5,931 nt of DNA. It comes from Lutibacter sp. UBA4458 (GTDB lineage Bacteria > Bacteroidota > Bacteroidia > Flavobacteriales > Flavobacteriaceae). The position numbers and the translations under genes are program-made. Below the pieces are notes generated by a model. It saw nothing but the letters and a program-made list of their open reading frames with translations. It was not told where the DNA came from and did not search any database. The stretch lies in NCBI GenBank assembly GCA_002390165.1, contig DGOU01000058.1, forward strand, positions 1 to 5,931. The letters are read 5' to 3'. Positions 1-5,549 of this stretch are shown here, in pieces. Numbering within the stretch: position 1 is the first letter of the stretch; every line of letters starts with the position of its first letter.

Positions 1-1197
1 GACGCGGTAATTACTAAAATGGATGCTAAAGACCATTTTACCAATGTTTTTCAATTGGTTATAAATGAACCTTTAGATCATAATAACCTAGCAGCAGGAA
101 CTTTTAAACACTATGTTTATCTATCTCATGCTTCTTTTAAAAAACCAACCATTTTAGTTACGGAAGGTTATAATGCAACCCCACGAACTTATGAATTGAG
201 TAAGATTTTAAAAGGAAATCAAGTGCAGGTAGAATATCGGTTTTATGGAAAGTCGAGACCAGATTCTATTCCTTGGAACTATTTAAAAAATAATCAGGCA
301 GTAGAAGATTACCATCAATTAGTTACTAAATTAAAAACTTTATACACAGGCAAATGGCTTTCTACAGGAATTAGTAAAGGAGGGGAAACGGTATTAATTT
401 ACAAATCGAAATATCCGTATGATGTGGATGTAGCAGTGCCTTATGTTGCGCCTTTAATAAATGGACAAGAAGATGTAAGAACTATAAATCACATAAATTC
501 TGTTGGAACAGCAACTTGCAGAGCAAAAATTTTAAAATTTCAGCGACAAGTTTTACAAAATAGAGATAGCGTTTTGTTGGAAATCAATAATTATTCGAAT
601 ACAAAAAAAATGAATTTCACAGAATTATCTAAAAAAGAAGCCTTAGAATATGCGATTTTAGAATTTCCTTTTTCATTTTGGCAATGGGGAGGAAAATGTA
701 ACGAAATTCCAACTAAAAATGCTACAGCTAAAGAACAGTTTAATTACCTAAATAAAATAGTTGGTATTAGTTTTTATAGTGATAAAACATACTTTAATTT
801 GTTACCAAGTTATTACCAGCATGAAACTGAATTAGGTTATTATGGGTTTGATACTACGCCGGTTAAAGATTTACTCAAAGTAGTACATCATCCAACAAAT
901 AAACGTTTTGCGCCTAAAAATGTGGATTTAACTTTTAATCCTAATTACATTAAAGAAGTTAGAAATTATGTAGAAAATCAAGGAAATAAAATTCTTTATA
1001 TTTATGGAGGGTACGATACTTGGGGAGCTTGTGCTCCTAATCCAAAATCGCATGTTAACTTTTTGAAAATGGTATTAAATGGAGGATCTCATAAAACCAG
1101 AATTAAAGATTTTTCTTTAGAAGACCAACAAGTAATTTACCATAAATTACAAAATTGGTTGGGTTATAGCGTAACTATTTATCCCTTAATTAAATAG
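1..1197 (+). CDS. S37 family (PS-10 type) secreted tripeptidyl-aminopeptidase, 5' end outside window
   Basis: This is a serine peptidase of the S37 / PS-10 group (Streptomyces mycelial tripeptidyl-aminopeptidase family, alpha/beta-hydrolase fold), which removes tripeptides from protein N-termini and is normally exported. Numbering from the ATG at base 19, family blocks run in order: VTEGYNATPRTYEL (48-61), VEYRFYGKSRPDSIPW (71-86), GKWLSTGISKGGET (111-124), VDVAVPYVAPL (136-146) and IYGGYDTWGACAP (328-340). The likely catalytic triad is Ser119 (in GISKG), Asp333 and His358 (in GGSHK). The frame stays open to base 1 (D-A-V-I-T-K before that ATG) and no signal peptide is visible, so I treat the gene as truncated by the window edge, with the signal sequence upstream. 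The ATG at 19 is probably internal. The gene ends with TAG at 1195-1197, nine bases from the convergent DUF4407 stop. Family assignment is firm; exact substrate and export are inferred. Confidence 0.9.
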   Translation, partial: DAVITKMDAKDHFTNVFQLVINEPLDHNNLAAGTFKHYVYLSHASFKKPTILVTEGYNATPRTYELSKILKGNQVQVEYRFYGKSRPDSIPWNYLKNNQAVEDYHQLVTKLKTLYTGKWLSTGISKGGETVLIYKSKYPYDVDVAVPYVAPLINGQEDVRTINHINSVGTATCRAKILKFQRQVLQNRDSVLLEINNYSNTKKMNFTELSKKEALEYAILEFPFSFWQWGGKCNEIPTKNATAKEQFNYLNKIVGISFYSDKTYFNLLPSYYQHETELGYYGFDTTPVKDLLKVVHHPTNKRFAPKNVDLTFNPNYIKEVRNYVENQGNKILYIYGGYDTWGACAPNPKSHVNFLKMVLNGGSHKTRIKDFSLEDQQVIYHKLQNWLGYSVTIYPLIK

Positions 1198-1211
1198 GTA
1201 AATATTTTACC
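1197..1211. other. Short hairpin spanning the convergent stop codons
   Basis: GGTAAA (1197-1202) and TTTACC (1206-1211) form a perfect 6-bp inverted repeat around a 3-base loop. It overlaps the last base of the S37 peptidase stop and the DUF4407 stop codon (1207-1209). It is AT-rich and has no adjacent U-run on either strand; the nearest T-run on the + strand begins several bases further on. It is therefore a poor intrinsic terminator, but it is the only structure between these tail-to-tail genes. Confidence 0.3.
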
Positions 1212-2310
1212 CAATAACTTTTTTTTGAGCTTTATAAAAAGCATCTGCCTGCAGTTGAAGTATGGATTGTGCTTTTTGTTTTTTATAGTTGTAAATTTCT
1301 TTTTCATTTTCAAGCTCATTATATATATCGTTATTTAAAGAAGTTTCTGCATGAGCTAAATTAGAACGTTGTTTTTCTTTTTGAATAATCCATGATTTTA
1401 CAGCGTTTTCGTGATCTTGAAATTTATAATCGTACTCACCTTTTGAAGCAATTAACTTTGAGAAAATTGGAGCCGTTTCTATTGCTAAAAAAAGTAAAAA
1501 AATAAAAAAGGAAGGTAGCCAAGGTAATTTGTTTAGTGCATTTATTCTTGCCATTAATCCATCAAAATTATCGATTATTGGTTGTGATGCTACTACTTGA
1601 TTGTTTTGTTGCGTTTGTAAAGTAGTTATTTCATTTTCTATTTGGTTAATTTTAGCTTGATTGTTGGTTTTTAATTGTTGTAATTCTGCTAAAGTAGCGT
1701 CGTGTTTTTCTCTTTTCTCTTTATAAACTGGTCCCTTTCCAATTAACTTAGTTCCTTTTCTACCTTCAGCTTCGGCAATGTAGGTTTCGTATAAGTTGTT
1801 TGTTTCTGTTTCTTTGGTATTAATTTCTTGTTTTAGTTGTTCAATTTCCTTTTGTTTTTTTTGAATTTCTGGAGTGAATAAAGTTGCTACTTGTTGTTTG
1901 TTTGCTAAAGTTAAATCGTTCTTTTTTTGAAGTAAAACCTGATTAATTTCTTTTTCAAAAATTTTCATTTCTAATGGTTTAGAAATTACTACTGCAATTA
2001 TAATGGCTAATATAATTCTGGGAGTTACTTGTGCAATCTCCTGCCATTTGCTTGTGCTTTTTTTTATTGTTGAAACGATAAATCGGTCTAAATTAAAAAT
2101 TAATAATCCCCATATAATGCCAAAAAATATAGCAGAATAATAATTGTTAAAAACGGTGAAAAGCGCGTAAGAAGCTGCAATTGTTGCCATAACAGCAGTA
2201 AAAAATACGGTACCACCTATACCAATAAATTTTATTTGCTCTGCTTTTGAACTGTTTTTTAAGATGTTAGTGTCTGCACCAGAACACATCCAGAAGAATT
2301 TTTTAAGCAT
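1207..2310 (-). CDS. DUF4407 domain membrane protein with central coiled coil
   Basis: A 367-residue protein matching the DUF4407 family, whose function is unknown. Starting MLKKFFWMCSGAD, it has hydrophobic segments at about 28-54, 58-74 and 97-110, then a charged helical region (about 115-240) rich in Gln, Lys and Glu that should form a coiled coil. A fourth membrane segment (about 264-286) precedes a charged tail (290-367). Motifs I associate with the family are NLDRFIVS (73-80), SKPLEMKIFEKEI (110-122) and ETAPIFSKLI (278-287). The long coil sits between membrane segments 3 and 4, so it should lie on one side of the membrane as a loop. Length is typical for the family. The ATG at 2308-2310 gives the full conserved N-terminus. 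It is the first gene of a single-gene unit, divergent from phnA and convergent with the S37 peptidase. A role in membrane organisation is only a guess. Confidence 0.88.
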   Translation of the reverse strand: MLKKFFWMCSGADTNILKNSSKAEQIKFIGIGGTVFFTAVMATIAASYALFTVFNNYYSAIFFGIIWGLLIFNLDRFIVSTIKKSTSKWQEIAQVTPRIILAIIIAVVISKPLEMKIFEKEINQVLLQKKNDLTLANKQQVATLFTPEIQKKQKEIEQLKQEINTKETETNNLYETYIAEAEGRKGTKLIGKGPVYKEKREKHDATLAELQQLKTNNQAKINQIENEITTLQTQQNNQVVASQPIIDNFDGLMARINALNKLPWLPSFFIFLLFLAIETAPIFSKLIASKGEYDYKFQDHENAVKSWIIQKEKQRSNLAHAETSLNNDIYNELENEKEIYNYKKQKAQSILQLQADAFYKAQKKVIG

Positions 2311-2323
2311 AACCTAGTAGTTT

Positions 2324-2337
2324 GTTATGCAAATAAC
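2324..2337. promoter_or_regulatory. Small inverted repeat in the DUF4407 leader
   Basis: GTTAT (2324-2328) and ATAAC (2333-2337) are perfect inverted copies separated by GCAA. They lie 14-27 bases upstream of the DUF4407 start codon, just downstream of its candidate -7 box. This could be a small leader hairpin or an operator. In AT-rich DNA a 5-bp repeat can arise by chance. Confidence 0.25.
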
Positions 2338-2345
2338 GTAAAAAA

Positions 2346-2353
2346 CAAAATTA
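2346..2353 (-). promoter_or_regulatory. Candidate -7 box for the DUF4407 gene
   Basis: On the minus strand this reads TAATTTTG, matching the Bacteroidota -7 consensus TAnnTTTG. Transcription would start about 30 bases before the DUF4407 start codon. I see no TTG-type -33 element at the usual 17-23 base spacing, so support rests on one box and its position. Confidence 0.35.
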
Positions 2354-2385
2354 TAGTATCTTAAAGTTATATTAAAAATTTTATT

Positions 2386-2481
2386 GCGTTAGGGATAGAC
2401 GTGAAAAACCCACAGCGATAGCGAGGATTTGTAACAAATAGCCCGACCATTTTTTTTGAATTAAAAAAAAATGAAACGCCC
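2386..2481. repeat. Structured intergenic element resembling a dispersed flavobacterial repeat
   Basis: This stretch in the divergent DUF4407/phnA spacer is more GC-rich and more structured than its surroundings. GCGTT (2386-2390) can pair with AACGC (2475-2479), closing a multi-arm fold. Inside are GGG (2392-2394) facing CCC at 2409-2411 or 2442-2444, a degenerate GC-GATA-GC hairpin (2415-2422), a perfect 5-bp hairpin ATTTG-TAA-CAAAT (2427-2439), and a 10-bp perfect stem of CAT plus seven T (2448-2457) against seven A plus ATG (2464-2473). From memory, similar blocks beginning GCGTTAGGGAT and carrying CCCGACC near the far end recur between genes in Flavobacteriia; I cannot confirm copy number or a named family here. 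It ends before the phnA promoter, so it should not be in the phnA mRNA. It could be a degenerate repeat or a small RNA. Confidence 0.55.
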
Positions 2482-2505
2482 AAAAAGTGAGTATATAAAT
2501 GGTTA

Positions 2506-2536
2506 TTTGCTAAATTGTTATTAAAGTGTACTTTTG
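2506..2536 (+). promoter_or_regulatory. Promoter of the phnA-like gene
   Basis: TTTG at 2506-2509 and TACTTTTG at 2529-2536, separated by 19 bases, fit the Bacteroidota sigma-ABfr consensus (TTTG, 17-23 bases, TAnnTTTG). Transcription should begin near 2542, giving a very short leader of about 14 bases before the ATG at 2556. The leader is almost entirely A and T with no Shine-Dalgarno sequence, as is usual in this phylum. Confidence 0.7.
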
Positions 2537-2555
2537 CAACATTAAAAAATAAAAA

Positions 2556-3134
2556 ATGAGTGTAGAAAAAAAATTACAAGAACGAAGTGGATCAAAATGT
2601 GAATTGTGCGGAACTACCGATAATTTAGGTGTTTATAAGGTTCCACCTGCTCCTAGAGGAACTGTTGATGATAGTATTTTAGCTTGTGAAACTTGTATAG
2701 ATCAAATTGAAAACCCAGACCATGTGGATGCAAACCACTGGAGATGTTTAAATGATAGTATGTGGAGCGAACAACCTGCTGTTCAGGTAGTTGCGTGGAG
2801 AATGTTAACTCGTTTAAAAGCAGAAGGTTGGCCGCAAGATTTGTTAGATATGCTTTATTTGGAGGATGAAAATTTAAAGTGGGCAAAAGCTACTGGAGAA
2901 GGAGAAGCACCTGAAGATAAAGTAATTCATAGAGATGTAAACGGCGTTGTTTTACAAACCGGAGATTCTGTAGTTTTAATAAAAGATTTAAAAGTAAAAG
3001 GTTCTAGTATGGTTGCTAAACAAGGCACAGCAGTACGAAGAATTTCATTAGACCCGGATAATGCAGAATTTATTGAAGGTAAAGTTGGACCTACTCAAAT
3101 TGTAATTATTACAAAATATGTAAAGAAAATTTAA
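2556..3134 (+). CDS. PhnA/YjdM family zinc-ribbon protein
   Basis: A 192-residue soluble protein of the PhnA (YjdM) family. The N-terminal part carries a CxxC...CxxC zinc ribbon: C15 and C18 (CELC), C44 and C47 (CETC). A middle segment (about 57-110, with HWRCLNDSMWSEQPAVQVVAW) is helical and conserved in longer family members. The C-terminal PhnA domain (about 123-192) has the small beta-barrel signature GDSVVLIKDLKVKGSS (136-151) and ends ITKYVKKI. The protein is longer than the ~110-residue E. coli YjdM because of the extra N-terminal and middle part. The family was named after the phosphonate locus, but its biochemical role is not established, and database labels of phosphonoacetate hydrolase come from a different enzyme that shares the name phnA. 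No phosphonate genes lie nearby. It is single-gene with its own promoter and ends in the shared stem-loop at 3154-3288. Confidence 0.88.
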   Translation: MSVEKKLQERSGSKCELCGTTDNLGVYKVPPAPRGTVDDSILACETCIDQIENPDHVDANHWRCLNDSMWSEQPAVQVVAWRMLTRLKAEGWPQDLLDMLYLEDENLKWAKATGEGEAPEDKVIHRDVNGVVLQTGDSVVLIKDLKVKGSSMVAKQGTAVRRISLDPDNAEFIEGKVGPTQIVIITKYVKKI

Positions 3135-3153
3135 AGTTGTAATTTTTAATTTT

Positions 3154-3288
3154 AAAAGCCTGTCTGAAATCTAATAAAATTCGTCATTCTCAGCTTGACT
3201 GGGAATCTCATCATACGGATTACGTATCCTTATGAGAACCTAAAACAAGTTCAGGTTGACGTAATTTTTATTTTTCAGACAGGCTTTT
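3154..3288. terminator. Bidirectional terminator stem enclosing a long nested stem-loop
   Basis: AAAAGCCTGTCTGAAA (3154-3169) and its exact complement (3273-3288) form a 16-bp perfect stem, flanked by T-runs in both reading directions. It sits between the convergent phnA-like and M20 peptidase genes and should terminate both. The 103-base loop is itself largely self-complementary, as described in the separate repeat entry, so the whole gap folds into one long imperfect hairpin. Confidence 0.75.
3182..3261. repeat. Imperfect inverted-repeat element inside the terminator loop
   Basis: CGTCA (3182-3186) pairs with TGACG (3257-3261), and TCTCAT (3206-3211) pairs with ATGAGA (3232-3237). Between them the two 30-base arms match at roughly two thirds of positions. 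The apex holds another small hairpin, GGAT (3217-3220) with ATCC (3226-3229) around TACGT. Outside the element AATT on both sides continues the pairing towards the terminator stem with one bulged base. From memory, CGTCATTC...ATGAGA...TGACG hairpins are dispersed between genes in many Bacteroidota. Here the arms have diverged, suggesting an old copy. Copy number cannot be judged from one window. Confidence 0.55.
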
Positions 3289-3297
3289 TTAGTTTGT

Positions 3298-4686
3298 TTA
3301 TTTACTCATTTCTGTATAATACTTATAAAATAACGGAATGGTTTCAATGCCTTTTAAATAATTGAAAATGCCAAAGTGTTCGTTTGGAGAGTGAATAGCA
3401 TCACTATCTAACCCAAATCCCATTAAAATAGATTTACTTTTTAACTCATCTTCAAATAGTGCAACAATAGGAATACTTCCACCAGAACGTTGTGGAATTG
3501 GAGTTACACCAAAGGTTTTAGTATAAGCTTTACTGGCAGCTTTATAAGCAACAGTATCAATAGGAGTAACGTAACCTTGTCCGCCGTGGTGCTCAGTAAC
3601 TTTAACTTTTACAGATTTTGGCGCAATATTTTCAAAATGTTTTTTAAATAATTTTGAAATTTCTTTCCAATCTTGGTTTGGTACTAAGCGCATAGAAATT
3701 TTTGCATATGCTTTACTGGCAATTACTGTTTTTGCACCTTCGCCCGTATAACCACCCCAAATACCATTTACATCTAATGTTGGTCGGATAGAATTACGCT
3801 CGTTAGTAGTATAACCAGTTTCGCCATAAACTTCATCAATATCTAAAGCTTTTTTGTAGTTTTCTAATGAAAAAGGAGCTTTTGCCATTTCTGCTCTTTC
3901 CTGTGCGGATAATTCTTGTACTTTATCGTAAAAACCAGGAATGGTAATATGATTGTTTTCATCTTGTAAAGAAGCAATCATTTTGGTTAAAATATTTATT
4001 GGGTTTGCAACTGCACCACCATAAAGTCCGGAATGTAAATCTCTATTTGGTCCAGTAACTTCCACTTCAACATAACTTAAACCACGTAAACCTGTAGTTA
4101 TAGAAGGTTGGGTATTTGATATCATTCCTGTATCGGATATTAAAATAATATCGTTGGCTAATTTTTCATGATTTCGTTTTACAAACCAACCTAAACTAGT
4201 GGAACCAACTTCCTCTTCACCTTCAATCATAAATTTTACATTACAAGGTAAATTATTGTTTTTGGTCATATATTCTAAAGCTTTTACATGCATAAAAACC
4301 TGACCTTTATCGTCACAAGCTCCACGAGCAAAAATTGCTCCATCAGGATGAATTTCTGTTTTTTTAATAACAGGTTCAAACGGAGGAGAATTCCAAAGTT
4401 CAATTGGGTCAGCTGGTTGTACATCGTAATGACCGTAAACTAAAATAGTTGGTAAATTTTTATCTATAAATTTTTCGCCATAAACAATCGGATTTCCAGG
4501 TGTTTCACAAATTTCAACTTTAGAGCAACCTGCTTTTTCTAAATAGCTTTTTACGGCATCTGCAGTTTTTAAAATAGCTGGTTGGTATTCAGAATCGGCA
4601 CTAACAGATGGTATTTTAAGCAGCTCAATTAACTCATTAATTAGTTGTTCTTTATTTTGAGAAATATAGGATTTTAAATTTTTCAT
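3298..4686 (-). CDS. M20 family metallo-dipeptidase (carnosine dipeptidase-like)
   Basis: A 462-residue di-zinc peptidase of the M20 family, close to the CNDP2/carnosinase-like dipeptidases in motif pattern. It should hydrolyse dipeptides in the cytosol; no signal peptide is present. Expected metal ligands are visible: H86 in YGHYDVQP, bridging D125 in GACDDKGQ, E159 next to the catalytic E158 in EGEEEVGS, D185 in ISDTG and H432 in AIHSPNE. D88 is the usual aspartate two residues after the first ligand. H219 in RDLHSG, at the start of the dimerisation (lid) domain (about 200-370), corresponds to the histidine that completes the partner subunit's active site. RSGGSIP (400-406) is the substrate-binding loop. 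Length is normal and nothing is missing. The ATG at 4684-4686 is right for the family. Its terminator is shared with the phnA-like gene. Exact dipeptide preference cannot be read from sequence. Confidence 0.93.
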   Translation of the reverse strand: MKNLKSYISQNKEQLINELIELLKIPSVSADSEYQPAILKTADAVKSYLEKAGCSKVEICETPGNPIVYGEKFIDKNLPTILVYGHYDVQPADPIELWNSPPFEPVIKKTEIHPDGAIFARGACDDKGQVFMHVKALEYMTKNNNLPCNVKFMIEGEEEVGSTSLGWFVKRNHEKLANDIILISDTGMISNTQPSITTGLRGLSYVEVEVTGPNRDLHSGLYGGAVANPINILTKMIASLQDENNHITIPGFYDKVQELSAQERAEMAKAPFSLENYKKALDIDEVYGETGYTTNERNSIRPTLDVNGIWGGYTGEGAKTVIASKAYAKISMRLVPNQDWKEISKLFKKHFENIAPKSVKVKVTEHHGGQGYVTPIDTVAYKAASKAYTKTFGVTPIPQRSGGSIPIVALFEDELKSKSILMGFGLDSDAIHSPNEHFGIFNYLKGIETIPLFYKYYTEMSK

Positions 4687-4708
4687 AATTGGTTGTGTTT
4701 TGTACTTT

Positions 4709-4716
4709 CAAAAATA
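4709..4716 (-). promoter_or_regulatory. Candidate -7 box for the M20 dipeptidase
   Basis: The minus strand reads TATTTTTG, matching TAnnTTTG, 22 bases before the M20 start codon. This would give a leader of about 16 bases. No convincing -33 TTG occurs at the expected distance, so the call is tentative. Confidence 0.35.
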
Positions 4717-4761
4717 GTAATTAATAATCGATTTTACCCTATAAAAAAATTTAACAAGTGC

Positions 4762-4791
4762 TTTGCAAATAATAAGTATTGTGTATATTTG
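4762..4791 (+). promoter_or_regulatory. Promoter of tRNA-Leu
   Basis: TTTG (4762-4765) and TATATTTG (4784-4791), 18 bases apart, match the Bacteroidota promoter consensus. Predicted initiation near 4797 leaves about 11 bases before the mature tRNA 5' end. A 9-bp perfect inverted repeat (4763-4771 and 4786-4794) overlaps both boxes. The -7 box with its flanks is nearly identical to that of the phnA-like gene. Confidence 0.7.
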
Positions 4792-4807
4792 CAACTGCAA
4801 TTAAAAA

Positions 4808-4889
4808 GCGGGCGTGGTGGAATTGGTAGACACGCTAGACTTAGGATCTAGTGCCGCAAGGTGTGAGAGTTCGAGTCTCTCCGCCCGCA
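4808..4889 (+). tRNA. tRNA-Leu (anticodon UAG)
   Basis: An 82-base class II tRNA. The acceptor stem GCGGGCG (4808-4814) pairs with CGCCCGC (4882-4888), followed by discriminator A4889. The anticodon stem CTAGA (4835-4839) pairs with TCTAG (4847-4851), with a seven-base loop CTTAGGA and anticodon TAG at 4842-4844, reading CUA-type leucine codons. A long variable arm (4852-4864) is typical of tRNA-Leu. The T stem GAGAG (4865-4869) pairs with CTCTC (4877-4881) around loop TTCGAGT. The 3' CCA is not encoded (the next bases are CAAA), so it must be added by the CCA-adding enzyme. It appears to be transcribed alone, from its own promoter to the hairpin at 4892-4926. Confidence 0.97.
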
Positions 4890-4891
4890 CA

Positions 4892-4926
4892 AAAAAAGGA
4901 GTTTCAAATTTTGAAACTCCTTTTTT
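4892..4926. terminator. Bidirectional intrinsic terminator between tRNA-Leu and the small exported protein gene
   Basis: GGAGTTTC (4898-4905) pairs with GAAACTCC (4913-4920), continued inwards by two A-T pairs to a 3-base loop and outwards by six A (4892-4897) against six T (4921-4926). The flanking runs give a U-tract in either direction, so it can end the tRNA transcript (+) and the convergent gene at 4951-5511 (-). Confidence 0.88.
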
Positions 4927-4950
4927 ATTTATCTTAAACTTAGTCAACTG

Positions 4951-5511
4951 TTAATACCTATTTCTTCTTTGTCCTCGTTGCATATTACTTCTCATTGGAG
5001 GCCTAGAAGGTGCTCTAGGTTTTAAAGCATCTTTTTTATGTTTAACAAATTTACCCCAAGTTTTAAATTGCTTTGCATTTAAAGTAGTTTCCAACTCTTT
5101 ATTTAATTTGTTTTGAGCTAAAGCAACCTTGTCTTTAAGTGGTTGTAAAGTTTCTTCTACTTTTATTTTAGCTTCTTTAAGAATATTAATATCGTTACTT
5201 AATTGTGCTTCTTGACTTTTTTGATTTATATAATGCTTTACAAACGTAAATGTATCAGTATTAAAAATTTGAAGCTCGTTAATTTTTTGATTGAATTTAT
5301 CAATGGCTTGTTCTACAAAATCTTTATTTTTTTGTTTTTTTACTTTTAATTTTTTTATAACTTCGTTATAATCATAAGGCACAATGCCTGCTAAATTTTT
5401 TACATTTATGTGCATTGGCTTATTGCCTGAGTTGTTACCATTTTGTTGTGGAAGTACAGTAGTAGAGGTAAGTAATAAAATTATTATAGCTATTTTATTT
5501 ATAAATTTCAT
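4951..5511 (-). CDS. Small exported protein of unknown function, Arg/Pro-rich C-terminus
   Basis: I do not recognise this family with certainty. From the ATG at 5509-5511 it is 186 residues. The N-terminus looks like a signal peptide: MKFINK, then a hydrophobic run IAIIILLLTSTTV (7-19), with likely cleavage near LPQQ (20-23). There is no lipobox cysteine. The mature part (about 45-160) is Lys/Gln/Glu-rich and probably all helical. LNAKQFKTWGKFVKHKK (144-160) loosely recalls the LTxxQ repeat of Spy/CpxP-type periplasmic proteins, but that is weak. The tail (164-186) is highly basic with many Arg, Pro and Met. A longer reading from a TTG at 5530-5532 is possible, but that codon lies inside a -7-like box and adds residues before a good signal peptide, so I chose the ATG. 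The gene follows the kinase/receiver gene by 38 bases on the same strand, so co-transcription is possible. Confidence 0.8.
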   Translation of the reverse strand: MKFINKIAIIILLLTSTTVLPQQNGNNSGNKPMHINVKNLAGIVPYDYNEVIKKLKVKKQKNKDFVEQAIDKFNQKINELQIFNTDTFTFVKHYINQKSQEAQLSNDINILKEAKIKVEETLQPLKDKVALAQNKLNKELETTLNAKQFKTWGKFVKHKKDALKPRAPSRPPMRSNMQRGQRRNRY

Positions 5512-5529
5512 AGTTAAAAAATTATCTTT

Positions 5530-5537
5530 CAAAAGTA
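5530..5537 (-). promoter_or_regulatory. Candidate -7 box for the small exported protein gene
   Basis: The minus strand reads TACTTTTG, identical to the phnA -7 box, 18 bases before the chosen ATG. It would start transcription about 12 bases upstream of the ATG. No -33 TTG is seen at standard spacing, so the gene may instead be read through from the upstream kinase gene. Confidence 0.35.
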
Positions 5538-5549
5538 TTTAAATAAAAT

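Noticed and set aside
19..21. ATG as the true start of the S37 peptidase
   Set aside because: The frame is open to base 1, no signal peptide follows the ATG, and there are too few upstream bases to judge. The gene more likely begins outside the window.
2653..2886. 77-codon open frame on the minus strand inside the phnA-like gene
   Set aside because: It lies wholly within a well-supported gene on the other strand, its product resembles nothing I know, and it has no promoter. It is a shadow frame.
2556..3134. Phosphonoacetate hydrolase function for the phnA-like gene
   Set aside because: That enzyme is an unrelated larger hydrolase sharing only the gene name. This protein has the zinc ribbon and small barrel of the YjdM family and no phosphonate genes nearby.
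2386..3261. A transposon or MITE bounded by the two intergenic structured elements
   Set aside because: The two elements share no sequence, the DNA between them is an ordinary phnA-like gene, and I found no target duplication or transposase.
4808..4889. tRNA-Leu as an integration (att) site for a genomic island
   Set aside because: No repeat of the tRNA 3' end and no integrase gene is visible in the window; a normal terminator follows directly.
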